Below are positions 47,169 to 56,464 of a stretch of DNA of 64,000 nt, piece after piece. The notes below the pieces were generated by a model. It was not told the DNA's origin and searched no databases. It saw only the letters and a program-made list of their open reading frames with translations. The stretch is from an uncultured Lachnospiraceae bacterium (GTDB lineage: Bacteria; Bacillota_A; Clostridia; Lachnospirales; Lachnospiraceae): assembly GCA_902801585.1 (NCBI GenBank), contig CADCIU010000006.1:1-64000 (forward strand). Reading direction: 5' to 3'. Each line of letters opens with the position of its first letter. Position 1 is the first letter of the stretch. The position numbers and the translations under genes were made by a program.

Positions 47169-48455
47169 ATGCGTTTAAGAGGAACAGTACAAAAAAGGCC
47201 CGCACAACGGATCTCGCTCTCTGATAAGCCGCGCCGCAAATTCCGTGCGGTAAGTTTTGTGGCAGCAGTTATGGCTGCGGTTCTCACGGCAAGTGCGGGA
47301 ATAGGTGCCTATGCTGCAGATGCTGAAACGGTGCCGCCTATAAAGTATACAGTGATCGAAGCAGAATCAGAGGATGCTGCTGAAGGCACAATTGAACAGG
47401 CACCGGATCCGGATGCAATCAAGGGCGCAAGGATTCCGGAAGAGAAGGAGCCTTCTAAGGAAACAGAGAAAACCGCCGACAAGAATACATCCGAGGATTC
47501 GCAGGGAGGCGAAGAAGCAGCAGCTCAGGAAGCATCCGAAGAGGGAGCATCCGAAGAGGGAGCATCCTCAGAGGAAGCATCCGTAGAGGAAGCATCCGCA
47601 GAGGAAGCATCTACCGAGGAGGTATCTGCCGAGGAAGCAGCGACTGAGCAAACGCAGGAGACCCAGGGAAAGGATAAGAAACTTATTATATGGGTTCCGA
47701 AGACGGACTACTATGAAGCCTTTGAATCGTTGAAGTTCATAACAAAGTCCGGTGATGAGGAGGGGACAAAGAGCAAGACGACGGCGTATTTTGTGACTCT
47801 TACCGATAAGCAGCCGGTCAGCACGAATGAGGGAGAATACTACAAATTCTCTTTTAATCTGGGCAGTGATGATGACATTAGTTTAGAGGCATTCGGCATT
47901 TCCTCAAACGAGGAGGCAGGGAACGACGAAACGCCGCTTAATGTAGAACGCGGAGAACTTGTCGAAGCAGCCGTAGAAGAAAAAAAGGGCTTCCCCTGGT
48001 TGATCGTGATCGCGGCAGCAGGTGTTTCTGTGATCGCACTGATCGCGATCGCGATCGTTCTCTCCCGCAAAGGAAAGAAGCCGAAGAAAGAAGAGTATTC
48101 GGCCCTGAAGGAGGCAATTTCGTGTGAGAGACCTTCCGAACTCAGAGTTTATGAACTGAAAGCGAACGGAGCACCTGCCATATTCTCCTTTGAGATGACA
48201 GACAGAGGGGCAAGGCATTTGACTGAGCTCGAGAGTAATGCAAGCGGAAGCCGCATGAGCTTTTTGAAGAAGACGAAGCTGGCGAATACTGCGGTGAAAG
48301 CTGCAGGAAAAGAGCTCCATCTTATAGATACGGGGAAAAAACCGGAAGAGGTGCTCTGTGTTTTGAACGAAGCACATTCGGTTGTAGAACTGGAGGCCGG
48401 GGAAGGCACTACACTGAGACTGATCTGGATCCCCGGAACAAGAACGGACGGATGA
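47169..48455 (+). CDS. Acidic-repeat single-pass membrane protein
   Basis: 428 residues starting MRLRGTVQKRPAQRIS. The start has AGGAGG ten bases upstream; earlier codons overlap the vWA gene. A long basic signal sequence (helix about 25-45) precedes an extracellular part with Glu/Ala/Ser repeats (EEASVEEASAEEAS) and a beta domain, then a transmembrane helix (PWLIVIAAAGVSVIALIAI) and a 125-residue cytoplasmic domain. The topology copies the preceding vWA protein (outside, helix, small beta domain ending LIWIPG against LKWTPLG), so the inner domains may be related. Confidence 0.65.
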   Translation: MRLRGTVQKRPAQRISLSDKPRRKFRAVSFVAAVMAAVLTASAGIGAYAADAETVPPIKYTVIEAESEDAAEGTIEQAPDPDAIKGARIPEEKEPSKETEKTADKNTSEDSQGGEEAAAQEASEEGASEEGASSEEASVEEASAEEASTEEVSAEEAATEQTQETQGKDKKLIIWVPKTDYYEAFESLKFITKSGDEEGTKSKTTAYFVTLTDKQPVSTNEGEYYKFSFNLGSDDDISLEAFGISSNEEAGNDETPLNVERGELVEAAVEEKKGFPWLIVIAAAGVSVIALIAIAIVLSRKGKKPKKEEYSALKEAISCERPSELRVYELKANGAPAIFSFEMTDRGARHLTELESNASGSRMSFLKKTKLANTAVKAAGKELHLIDTGKKPEEVLCVLNEAHSVVELEAGEGTTLRLIWIPGTRTDG

Positions 48456-48555
48456 TCCTGACGCGTCCTGAGACATATGCCGGGACAGAACAGAGAAATC
48501 ATATGTGTGAAAACGCGCGGGGCTTCGCGCAAGGCGCTTCGACATGGAGGTAATG

Positions 48556-49686
48556 ATGGGCTTATTCTCACGAAACAAAAAGAAAGACAAGAACAATGAA
48601 TATGGGGGTTACATACCCGCAAGCCAGAGAGGGCAGAATTACAGCGGCTATAACGACGGCAGGAACCGCGGATACGAAGGCGGCTATAATGGCGGCGGCT
48701 ATGACGAGAGACCCGGCCGCGGCCGTGAAGACGAGAGAAATCGCGGATATGAAGGCGGCGGAAACTATAACGGCGGCTATGACGAAAGACCCGGCAGAGG
48801 TCGTGAAGACGATAGGAACCGCGGGTACAATGACGGCGGTTACGGCAGCTATGGCAGCGGTTATGGCGTCAGACCCGGACAGGGCCGTGAAGACGATAGG
48901 AACCGCGGGTACAATGACGGCGGTTACGGCGGCTATAATGGCGGCGGCTATGACGAGAGACCCGGACAGGGCCGTGAAGACGAAAGGAACCGCGGGTATA
49001 ATGACAGCGGCTACGGCGGCTATGACGAGAGACCCGGACAAGGCCGTGGAGACGAAAGGAACCGCGGGTATAATGACGGCGGCTACAGCGGCGGCTATGA
49101 CGAGAGACCCGGCCGCGGTTATGATGATTACGGGTATGATAACAGAAGAGATGCTGCCTACGGACAGCCCGGCGCTGTGAACGGCGCGTACGGGACAGAG
49201 CGGGACGAATGGGGAATGAGAAATCCTGCGGAGCCCGTCAATAACCGGGAACAGCCGGCGGATCATGAGAGACCCGGGGAAGCAGCCCGAAGATTTTTGG
49301 AGCTTCTCGATCAGAAGGATATTCATTACAGTTTCCGAAAACTTCAGGATTCCTTCGACCAGATCCAGGCTGTATTTACCGGCAATGATATTCCGGAGAT
49401 CATCCTCAATTTTGTGTTCGATGATGAAGACGGAGCAGTTACGATCCAGGTCGGCGATATTGTCCCGCAGCTCTATGACGGACAGCGAAGCAGAGCGCTG
49501 GATGTCGTAAATGCACTCAATTGTCAGTACACATTTGGCACATTCACGATCAATGATGACAACGACATAAAGTTCAGGATCGACGCGCTGATCACACCGG
49601 AAAACGCGGCATCGACCTGTTATGCGCTGATGGTCAAAGCATTGAAGATTTGTGATGAATCATATATGCGCTTTCTGCATATGTGA
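48556..49686 (+). CDS. YbjN-domain protein with GYDERPGRG repeats
   Basis: 376 residues from ATG 48556; the GGAGG at 48546-48550 lies at the right distance, while ATGs at 48544 and 48553 overlap or crowd it. Residues 1-220 are disordered Gly/Tyr/Arg repeats (RGREDDRNRGYNDGGYGG). Residues about 245-376 match the YbjN fold (FLELLDQKDIHYSFR, EIILNFVFDDEDGAV), found in type III secretion chaperone-like and stress proteins. Cytoplasmic. It overlaps the next start (ATGATG), so they are coupled. Confidence 0.78.
   Translation: MGLFSRNKKKDKNNEYGGYIPASQRGQNYSGYNDGRNRGYEGGYNGGGYDERPGRGREDERNRGYEGGGNYNGGYDERPGRGREDDRNRGYNDGGYGSYGSGYGVRPGQGREDDRNRGYNDGGYGGYNGGGYDERPGQGREDERNRGYNDSGYGGYDERPGQGRGDERNRGYNDGGYSGGYDERPGRGYDDYGYDNRRDAAYGQPGAVNGAYGTERDEWGMRNPAEPVNNREQPADHERPGEAARRFLELLDQKDIHYSFRKLQDSFDQIQAVFTGNDIPEIILNFVFDDEDGAVTIQVGDIVPQLYDGQRSRALDVVNALNCQYTFGTFTINDDNDIKFRIDALITPENAASTCYALMVKALKICDESYMRFLHM
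48660..49130 (+). repeat. Tandem repeats coding for DERPGRGRED-NRGYNDGGY
   Basis: Six imperfect units of 63-90 bases with cores GACGAGAGACCCGG and AACCGCGGGTA inside the YbjN gene. Confidence 0.75.
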
Positions 49687-50723
49687 TGGGCAGGTATCAA
49701 ATCATGGCAGAATATCAGAGAAATGAAAGAATGCAGGGGCAGAACCGGAACATGAGCGCGGGCAGTGAAGGAGAAGTGAACACAATAGACAGAGCTGAGA
49801 TTGAGAGCTGCATTGTCCGGCCGATCAGGCTTACGTATGAGGATCTGAGTGCCTTTGCGACAGTAAAGAACAGTATTCAAATAGTGATGGAAGATATCGG
49901 CGCCGATAAGGGCAGGGGGCAGACTTCCAAACCGGCCGGTGCGGCGGAGCAGTTCCCGGGGCAGGCAAAAGACGCCGATTTTTCCGCTGCAAAAGAGGAG
50001 CCCAAAGAGCAGAGCGCTTTGAAGGATGAGCCGATCCGAGATGCGATCATTGTATTCTTTGAAGATGCAGTGAAGAGGATGTCCAAAAGAGAGGCGCTGC
50101 AGGCGGCCCGAGAAGCGGCAGAGAAGTACCTGAATACTTTGCAGGAGTTTGTGGATGCTTCTGAACCTGCTGCGGGAGAAGACAGCGCGGCTAAAGCCCC
50201 TTCGGCAGAAACAGACGCTGCTCCGGAGACAGACAATGTGATCGAAAGCGATTCTGCAGCGGAAGCCGCTCCTGTTTCCGAATCGATCTTTGAACCGGCA
50301 GGTTTCGGACAGACGGAATATCTGGGAGGACCGACGAGTTTCGGAGAGACGGAGTACCTGGGAGCATCGCCGAGTTTCGGAGAGACGGAGTATCTGGGAG
50401 GACCGTCGAATTTCGGAGAGACGGAATACCTTGGAGGACCGTCGAGCTTCGGAGGATCGTCGAGCTTCGGAGGATCGTCGAGCTTCGGAGAGTCGGACTA
50501 TTTGGGAGGATCGTCAGGTTTGGGAGAGTCAGACTATATGGGAGGATCCTCGGGCTTCGGTGAGTCGGATTCTTTGGGAGAAGCGTCGGATTTCGAGAAG
50601 ACGGAGTACCCGGGAAGTTCTGCGGGGTATGAAAAGACGGACTACCAGGCCGGAGCGGAAATCGAAAAGACAGAATATCTAGGCGGATCGTCGGGCTTCG
50701 GGGAGACGGAGGATAATCAGTAG
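49683..50723 (+). CDS. Protein with FGETEYLGG repeats, unknown
   Basis: 346 residues, start overlapping the upstream TGA. Residues 1-160 contain a helical part (IRDAIIVFFEDAVKRMSKRE, then ALQAAREAAEKYLNTL). Residues 205-346 are about ten units of 11-14 residues, consensus SFGETEYLGGPS. Threonine before Glu-Tyr-Leu in each unit resembles arrays of kinase/FHA targets, which is speculation. No signal or membrane helix. It is followed two bases later by the lectin gene. Confidence 0.65.
   Translation: MMGRYQIMAEYQRNERMQGQNRNMSAGSEGEVNTIDRAEIESCIVRPIRLTYEDLSAFATVKNSIQIVMEDIGADKGRGQTSKPAGAAEQFPGQAKDADFSAAKEEPKEQSALKDEPIRDAIIVFFEDAVKRMSKREALQAAREAAEKYLNTLQEFVDASEPAAGEDSAAKAPSAETDAAPETDNVIESDSAAEAAPVSESIFEPAGFGQTEYLGGPTSFGETEYLGASPSFGETEYLGGPSNFGETEYLGGPSSFGGSSSFGGSSSFGESDYLGGSSGLGESDYMGGSSGFGESDSLGEASDFEKTEYPGSSAGYEKTDYQAGAEIEKTEYLGGSSGFGETEDNQ
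50300..50715 (+). repeat. Tandem repeats coding for FGETEYLGGPS
   Basis: Imperfect 33-42-base units with GGAGAGACGGA and TTCGGAG cores, the middle ones condensed to short GGATCGTCGAGCTTC copies. Confidence 0.75.
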
Positions 50724-50725
50724 TC

Positions 50726-51463
50726 ATGTTCTGTCCACATTGCGGGGCAAGGATCAGCAGTGACGCGCAAAGATGCCCGAACTGCCGTCAGATCCTGCAT
50801 AATGAGTATTTCAGGGATAGAAGAATGGAGCAATACAGACAGCAGGAGAGGAGGGACAAGACCGCTCTGCTCCTGTTGTCTTTAGTTGCTCTGATTTGCG
50901 TTGTGATCTCTGCGGTTCTTCTGATCACGATCAGGAAGTCGGATGATCAGGACACAGCGGAGGGAGGCAGCACAGAAGCAGCCGCTATAGCCGAGGAAGA
51001 TACAGATGACAGTGAGGGGATCGCAGCGGATCCGGCCAGTGTCAACATTCCGGTCGATGCAGTGACCTACAACGGCCATTCCTATTATATTTACAACAAT
51101 GAGTGCGACAGCTGGGGAAAAGCCAAAGGATACTGCATCAAACAGGGCGGGTATCTCGCTGCGATCGATGACAGTGACGAAAATGAGTTTCTGTATGACT
51201 ACATGGTGGACAGCGGTTATGACGAAGTGTTCTTCGGTTATACGGATCAGGATGTGGAAGGAGAGTGGAAGTGGATCAACGGAAGTGATTCCACATTCAC
51301 GGACTGGGGGATCAATGAGAGCAATGAGCGGGAGCCCAATGGCGCCAACGCTCTTGAAAACTATGCCCATATGAACACATCGATGCGTGACGGGCATTGG
51401 AATGATAAAATGTTCGGCGCGAGCACACAGTGTTTTTTCTGTGAGTGGGATGTGATTCCTTAG
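50726..51463 (+). CDS. Membrane-anchored zinc-ribbon protein with one C-type lectin domain
   Basis: 245 residues: zinc ribbon with Cys3/6/17/20 (same spacing as the two leftward proteins), transmembrane helix (ALLLLSLVALICVVISAVLL), acidic linker and a C-type lectin-like domain (KGYCIKQGGYLAAIDD, GEWKWING, WGINESNEREPNGAN, CFFCEWD). It keeps EPN and WND, the residues that bind calcium and sugar in classical lectins. Last gene of the system, two bases after the repeat protein. Its relation to the gene at 25054 ties the two flanks together. Confidence 0.85.
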   Translation: MFCPHCGARISSDAQRCPNCRQILHNEYFRDRRMEQYRQQERRDKTALLLLSLVALICVVISAVLLITIRKSDDQDTAEGGSTEAAAIAEEDTDDSEGIAADPASVNIPVDAVTYNGHSYYIYNNECDSWGKAKGYCIKQGGYLAAIDDSDENEFLYDYMVDSGYDEVFFGYTDQDVEGEWKWINGSDSTFTDWGINESNEREPNGANALENYAHMNTSMRDGHWNDKMFGASTQCFFCEWDVIP

Positions 51464-51616
51464 AAACTGACAAAAATGTGCGGTCCGGCCGCAGAAAAAC
51501 CTGCCATAAGACAAGCAAATAACGTCAAAACAGAGTGCTGTGCACGATTGTTCATTGACTCGTTCACCTTTAGTATAATAAAATGGTAAAGCGATAAACA
51601 AATGAAGGAGGACGAA

Positions 51617-52885
51617 ATGAACAAATTAGCCACTCGAATTAAGAATGTAGGTCCCGGCGCGCTCGTAGCAGCGGCGTTTATCGGACCCGGAACCGTCACA
51701 TCCTGCTCGATCTCCGGTGCGACCGCAGGTTATACGCTTTTGTGGGCGATGCTCCTGTCTGTCATCTCGGTCATCATCATGCAGTCCATGGCAGCCCGTC
51801 TCGGAATCGTATCGGGTATGGGACTCGGTGAAGCTCTGAGGACGAAATTTACGAGCTCGGGCGCACGGATCCTGATTTCCATTCTTGTGATCGCAGCCGT
51901 CTTTATCGGCAATATCGCCTACGAGACCGGAAATCTCACCGGTTCCATTCTGGGCATTCAGGCGGCCGTTCCCGCGGCAGACAATCCCACGATCAAGGTG
52001 GTCCTGGCGCTGATACTCGGAATTATTGCCTTTGCCCTTCTCTTCTCCGGAAGCTATCAGAGCGTGGAGAACTTCCTCACGGCGCTGGTCGTTTTGATGG
52101 GCGTTATTTTCCTGATCTGCGCATTTGCGGCGAAGCCGGACTGGGGCGCTGTGATCGGCGGGCTCTTCGGATTCAAGGTGCCTGACGGAGGGGACTGGAT
52201 GACAGTCGCAGCCCTCATGGGAACAACGGTCGTGCCTTATAATATCTATCTGCATGCAGCTTCCGCTTCCACAAAGTGGGGCGGCTCGGCGGAAAAAGAG
52301 GATGCGCTTGCCAATTCCAGATTTGATTCCGTGATCTCCATCGGACTTGGCGGAATTATCTCCATGGCGATCATCGTCTGCGCGGCTGCCACGATCCATG
52401 CGACGGGCGGAACAATTTCCTCGGGTGCGGATATGGCCAAAGCGCTTACACCGCTTCTGGGCAACTGGGCAACTGTCATTTTCGGTATCGGCCTGTTTGC
52501 AGCAGGAATCACGAGCACACTCACGGCGCCTCTTGCGGCAGCGTTCGCATGCTCCGGTATCCTGGGCTGGGGAGAGGACATGAAGCAGGCGAGATTCAAG
52601 GTTTTCTGGATCGTCGTACTGGTCTTCGGTATTTTTGCCACCTGCACACTGGGAGCAAGCCCTACGCAGATCATCCTGTTCGCACAGGCAGCGAATGCAC
52701 TGCTGCTTCCTATCACAGGCATTCTTCTGCTGATCGTAGCGAATGACACGGCTATCATGAAGGAATACAAGAACAAGACCTGGTTTAATATCCTGGTCGT
52801 GATCGTGATCGCGATCTTCCTTTTCATCGCTGCAAGAAATATGCGTGCGTTCATCACGGGACTGCAGACCCTGATCAGCGGCTGA
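51617..52885 (+). CDS. Nramp-related transporter of the 5-oxoproline cluster
   Basis: 422 residues with eleven hydrophobic helices; AAGGAGG fixes the start (an ATG five codons earlier overlaps it). The Nramp fold is clear, yet the metal site is changed: helix 1 reads FIGPGTVTSCS instead of the DPGN motif, and helix 6 reads TTVVPYNIYLHA instead of MPH. The protein therefore probably does not carry manganese or iron in the usual manner. Directly upstream of pxpB; it may import 5-oxoproline or a related substrate (inference). A TATAAT at 51574-51579 with a weak -35 is the likely promoter. Confidence 0.8.
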   Translation: MNKLATRIKNVGPGALVAAAFIGPGTVTSCSISGATAGYTLLWAMLLSVISVIIMQSMAARLGIVSGMGLGEALRTKFTSSGARILISILVIAAVFIGNIAYETGNLTGSILGIQAAVPAADNPTIKVVLALILGIIAFALLFSGSYQSVENFLTALVVLMGVIFLICAFAAKPDWGAVIGGLFGFKVPDGGDWMTVAALMGTTVVPYNIYLHAASASTKWGGSAEKEDALANSRFDSVISIGLGGIISMAIIVCAAATIHATGGTISSGADMAKALTPLLGNWATVIFGIGLFAAGITSTLTAPLAAAFACSGILGWGEDMKQARFKVFWIVVLVFGIFATCTLGASPTQIILFAQAANALLLPITGILLLIVANDTAIMKEYKNKTWFNILVVIVIAIFLFIAARNMRAFITGLQTLISG

Positions 52886-52916
52886 TCCCGGACAAAATTC
52901 ATTGAACAGACAACAG

Positions 52917-52955
52917 AATGGCCCGCAGCAATATGCTACGGGTCATCATTTTTCA
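52917..52955 (+). terminator. Terminator after the Nramp-related gene
   Basis: ATGGCCCGCAGC pairs with GCTACGGGTCAT (10 of 12) followed by CATTTTT. The pxp genes must then rely on read-through or an internal promoter. Confidence 0.65.
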
Positions 52956-52969
52956 AAAAAGGATACTGA

Positions 52970-53695
52970 ATGGATTACAAAATACTGCCGGTAGGGGATT
53001 CTGCGCTGACCATTGTCTTCGGAAATCAGATCGATCCGGAGATCAGCCGGATCGTACGGACCGCTAGAAAGTATCTCACAAGTAAAAACATAGAAGGCGT
53101 GAACGAGTACGTACAGACATACGCGACACTTATGGTACATTATCGGCCGGTGGTCATCGGGTACGATCAGCTTGCAGCCAGGATCGACGCGGAACTGGCC
53201 GGAATGGATCCGGGCAGCGGACAGATGAAAAAGAAAACGATCGTGATCCCTGTCTGTTACGGAGGAGAATTCGGACCTGACCTGCAGACTGTCAGCGAAC
53301 ACGCAGGACTCTCTGAAGAGGAAGTGATCCGCAGACACAGCAGTGTGGACTATTTGATCTATATGCTGGGATTTATGCCCGGATTTGTTTATCTGGGCGG
53401 AATGGACCGCTCGATCAGCACACCGCGGCTGAAAAATCCAAGGGAACGGCTTGAGAAGGGCTCCGTCGGGATCGCAGCGGATCAGACCGGTATTTATCCT
53501 CTTGTCTCGCCGGGAGGCTGGCAGATCATCGGGAGGACGCCGCTGGAGCTGTATGATCACGAGAGAGAAAAACCCATCCTCTATGAGGCGGGTGAGTATA
53601 TCCGGTTCGTTCCGATCACGGAGGACCGGTTCCGGGAGATCCGGAAACAGGTCGAAGCCGGGACTTATCAATATGAATGGATCAGAGAGGGGTGA
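52970..53695 (+). CDS. pxpB: 5-oxoprolinase subunit PxpB (KipI family)
   Basis: 241 residues with family blocks LPVGDSALTIVFG near the start, IYMLGFMPGFVYLGGM and PRLKNPRERLEKGSVGIAAD. With PxpC and PxpA it forms the ATP-dependent prokaryotic 5-oxoprolinase, which opens 5-oxoproline to glutamate. It ends nine bases before the PxpC start chosen here. Confidence 0.92.
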   Translation: MDYKILPVGDSALTIVFGNQIDPEISRIVRTARKYLTSKNIEGVNEYVQTYATLMVHYRPVVIGYDQLAARIDAELAGMDPGSGQMKKKTIVIPVCYGGEFGPDLQTVSEHAGLSEEEVIRRHSSVDYLIYMLGFMPGFVYLGGMDRSISTPRLKNPRERLEKGSVGIAADQTGIYPLVSPGGWQIIGRTPLELYDHEREKPILYEAGEYIRFVPITEDRFREIRKQVEAGTYQYEWIREG

Positions 53696-53703
53696 GCATC
53701 GAT

Positions 53704-54771
53704 ATGGCAATGCATGTGATTTTTCCGGGGCCCCGCACAACGATCCAGGATAAAGGAAGGCTGGGGTATCAGAACAGCGGCTTTGCTCCGAGCGGTTTCA
53801 TGGACAGGGTCGCTTCCAGAATGGCCAATGTACTCGTCGGCAATGAAGATTCAGAAGCGGTATTGGAATTTTGCCTGATCGGCCCGACCCTGCAGTTTGA
53901 TGAGACAGTGAATCTGGCTGTTTGCGGCGGAGATTTCGGAATTGAAGCCGGGGGCAGGATCTACCCTGCCAACAGGGCGGTGCGTGTGCCTGCAGGTACA
54001 GTAGTGCGGATCAGGACAGGGCGCGTCGGCATCTATGGCTCCCTTGCTGTCGGTGGTGGTCTGGATATTCCGCTTGTCATGGGCAGCCGAAGCACAAATC
54101 TGCGCTGCGGGATCGGCGGATTTCACGGACGGGCGCTCATGGCCGGAGACAGGATCGAACTCAGGGACCCTGAAAACGGGAGAAGAGACCTGTCATGGAG
54201 ATGGGTGCCGCCTCGCAGGCTCGTATCGCCGGATGATCCGGAGATCACCAAGGTGCGTGTGATCCCGGGGCCCCAGGACAATATGTTTACAGAAGCCGGG
54301 CTGCGAACTTTTTATGAAGGAACCTATGAGATCACAAGTCACAGCGATCGAATGGGATACAGGCTGACCGGCCCCAAAGTCGAGTCCGTGAGCGGATACG
54401 ACATCCTGTCGGACGGGATCGTGAACGGGAGCATCCAGATTTCCGGGACCGGAGAGCCCATCGTGATGATGGCAGACCGTCAGACGACGGGAGGATATGC
54501 CAAGATCGCTTCGGTCATCAACGAAGACATTCCGCTGTTCGCGCAGCTTAGGCCCGGTCAGAAAGTGAAGTTTGCCAAATGTACGGTCCAAGAGGCGCAG
54601 GAGCTGATCCGGGAGTCGGCGCGAAAGTGGAAGGAGCACTGCGAGATGCTGGAAAAGAGCGGACCCGCAGGCTTTAAGGTACTCAGTCTCAAGTCGTCGG
54701 GTGTCGGAGAGAGAAATCGTTCCGGCTGGAAGAGAAAACGGAAAAAATGGGCTAAAAGAGGGAGAAGATAA
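53704..54771 (+). CDS. pxpC: 5-oxoprolinase subunit PxpC (KipA family)
   Basis: 355 residues starting MAMHVIFPGPRTTIQDKGRL. A GTG at 53692 overlapping the pxpB stop is an alternative start. Family blocks: GYQNSGFAPSGFMDRVA, GVYG-like GRVGIYGSLAVGGGLD and DRMGYRLTG. The C-terminal 40 residues (WKRKRKKWAKRGRR) are unusually basic. Subunit of the 5-oxoprolinase complex with PxpB and PxpA. Confidence 0.92.
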   Translation: MAMHVIFPGPRTTIQDKGRLGYQNSGFAPSGFMDRVASRMANVLVGNEDSEAVLEFCLIGPTLQFDETVNLAVCGGDFGIEAGGRIYPANRAVRVPAGTVVRIRTGRVGIYGSLAVGGGLDIPLVMGSRSTNLRCGIGGFHGRALMAGDRIELRDPENGRRDLSWRWVPPRRLVSPDDPEITKVRVIPGPQDNMFTEAGLRTFYEGTYEITSHSDRMGYRLTGPKVESVSGYDILSDGIVNGSIQISGTGEPIVMMADRQTTGGYAKIASVINEDIPLFAQLRPGQKVKFAKCTVQEAQELIRESARKWKEHCEMLEKSGPAGFKVLSLKSSGVGERNRSGWKRKRKKWAKRGRR

Positions 54772-54774
54772 GAG

Positions 54775-55566
54775 ATGATCAATGCATATAAAAATCTGTC
54801 ACCGGTAGAAATGCGGCATTTGATCCGCGAAGGAAAGTTTACGGAGCCGACCAGCGGACTCTGCCCCGGCTATGCACAGGCCAATCTCATTGTGCTCCGC
54901 AAGGAACATGCCTATGACTTCCTGCTGTTCGCGCAGAGAAATCCCAAGGCGTGTCCGGTGCTGGAAGTTCTGGATACGGGGAGCCGGTTTACCCGGTTCG
55001 TGGCAAAAGACTGTGATATTGCCAAAGATTTTCCCAAATACAGGATTTATGAGAAGGGGGTGTGCACCGGTGAGTACACGGATGTGGAGCAGTTCTGGAG
55101 CGATGATCTGGTCGGTTTTCTGATCGGATGTTCTTTCAGTTTTGAGTCGGAGATGATCGAAGCGGGGATTGAGATGCGCCACAATACGATGGGCAGAAAT
55201 GTCCCGATGTATATCACCGGGATCGACACAGTTCCGGCCGGTGTTTTCTCCGGCAAGATGGTCGTATCTATGAGACCGGTGCCTCCGGAGCAGGTCGTCA
55301 AAGCGGTGACTGTCACGGCTGCGCTGCCCAAAGTACACGGAAGCCCGATCCATATCGGAGATCCGTCCGTGATCGGGATCAAAGATATCGATCATCCGGA
55401 ATTCGGCGATCCGGTGGAGATCAAAGAGGGAGAGGTGACTATGTTTTGGCCGTGCGGTGTCACACCGCAGTCGGTGGTCATGAATGTCAAGCCGGAGTTT
55501 GCGATCACGCATGCGCCGGGTCACATGCTGATCCTGGATGTCAAGAATGTGGAACTGAAGGAATAA
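54775..55566 (+). CDS. DUF1445/putative hydro-lyase (D-glutamate cyclase-like)
   Basis: 263 residues, matching the YcsI/DUF1445 family by [34 protein letters not shown] and [12 protein letters not shown] mammalian relative converts D-glutamate to 5-oxo-D-proline, which fits its place between pxpC and pxpA. The bacterial reaction is not certain. Three bases after pxpC. Confidence 0.87.
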   Translation: MINAYKNLSPVEMRHLIREGKFTEPTSGLCPGYAQANLIVLRKEHAYDFLLFAQRNPKACPVLEVLDTGSRFTRFVAKDCDIAKDFPKYRIYEKGVCTGEYTDVEQFWSDDLVGFLIGCSFSFESEMIEAGIEMRHNTMGRNVPMYITGIDTVPAGVFSGKMVVSMRPVPPEQVVKAVTVTAALPKVHGSPIHIGDPSVIGIKDIDHPEFGDPVEIKEGEVTMFWPCGVTPQSVVMNVKPEFAITHAPGHMLILDVKNVELKE

Positions 55567-55603
55567 GAGAACCTGCGGACAGGAAGTGAGGTGGCGAAAG
55601 CAG

Positions 55604-56389
55604 ATGGCAGAGCAGAAGATAAAGATTGACCTGAATTGTGACTTGGGGGAGAGTTTCGGTGCTTACAGCATGGGAATGGATGACAAGGTGATCCCTGTGA
55701 TCTCTTCCTGCAACATCGCCTGCGGGTATCACGCCTCGGACCCGTTGGTGATGCAGAAAACGATCGCGATGGCCAAAGAGGCCGGGATCGGGATCGGAGC
55801 CCATCCGGGCTTTCCGGACCTGATGGGTTTCGGGCGCCGGAATATGAACGTCTCACCGGCAGAGGCGGCGGCTTATGTCACCTATCAGCTTGGCGCGCTG
55901 TATGCATTTGCGCGGTCGGCAGGGGTGACGATCCAGCATGTGAAACCGCACGGCGCTTTGTACAACATGGCTGGAAAGGATTATGCGTTGGCGCTGGCGA
56001 TCGCCAAGGCCGTGCAGTCTTTTGACCCGGATATTATCCTGCTGGGACTCTCGGGCAGTCAAAGCATCAAGGCGGCGCAGGAGATCGGACTTCCGGCAGC
56101 GAGAGAGGTGTTCGCGGACCGCGCTTATATGCCGGACGGCAGCCTCATGCCCAGAACAAGGGAAGGCGCCGTGATCCACGACGAGGAGCTGGCGATTGCA
56201 AGGGTCATCCGAATGGTGAAGGAGCACAAGGTGACGGCATGTGACGGCACGGACATCGAGATCGCACCGGATTCGATCTGTGTGCACGGCGACAATGAGA
56301 AGGCGCTGGCGTTCGTGACGCGGATCCGGAGCGCGCTGGAGGCAGAAGGGATCGGGATCGCACCGCTCACGGAAGTCATAAAGAAGTAA
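55604..56389 (+). CDS. pxpA: 5-oxoprolinase subunit PxpA (LamB/YcsF family)
   Basis: 261 residues starting [26 protein letters not shown] lies nine bases upstream. A (beta/alpha) barrel with [36 protein letters not shown] and [11 protein letters not shown], typical metal-site motifs. Last gene of the 5-oxoproline cluster; a strong terminator follows. Confidence 0.94.
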   Translation: MAEQKIKIDLNCDLGESFGAYSMGMDDKVIPVISSCNIACGYHASDPLVMQKTIAMAKEAGIGIGAHPGFPDLMGFGRRNMNVSPAEAAAYVTYQLGALYAFARSAGVTIQHVKPHGALYNMAGKDYALALAIAKAVQSFDPDIILLGLSGSQSIKAAQEIGLPAAREVFADRAYMPDGSLMPRTREGAVIHDEELAIARVIRMVKEHKVTACDGTDIEIAPDSICVHGDNEKALAFVTRIRSALEAEGIGIAPLTEVIKK

Positions 56390-56432
56390 AGCAGTAAAAG
56401 TAATAAAACAGAATCATAAAGAGCAGAAAGAA

Positions 56433-56461
56433 AGCCCGGCCGCAAGAGCGGCGCGGGCGTT
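56433..56461. terminator. Bidirectional terminator between pxpA and the TSUP gene
   Basis: GCCCGGCCGC-AAGA-GCGGCGCGGGC flanked by A-rich and T-rich ends; nearly complete pairing with one bulge. Confidence 0.8.
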
Positions 56462-56464
56462 TGT

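Noticed and set aside
48596..49180. Alternative frame across the YbjN repeat region
   Set aside because: Repeat-driven open frame overlapping a well-supported gene with a proper Shine-Dalgarno and a conserved C-terminal domain.
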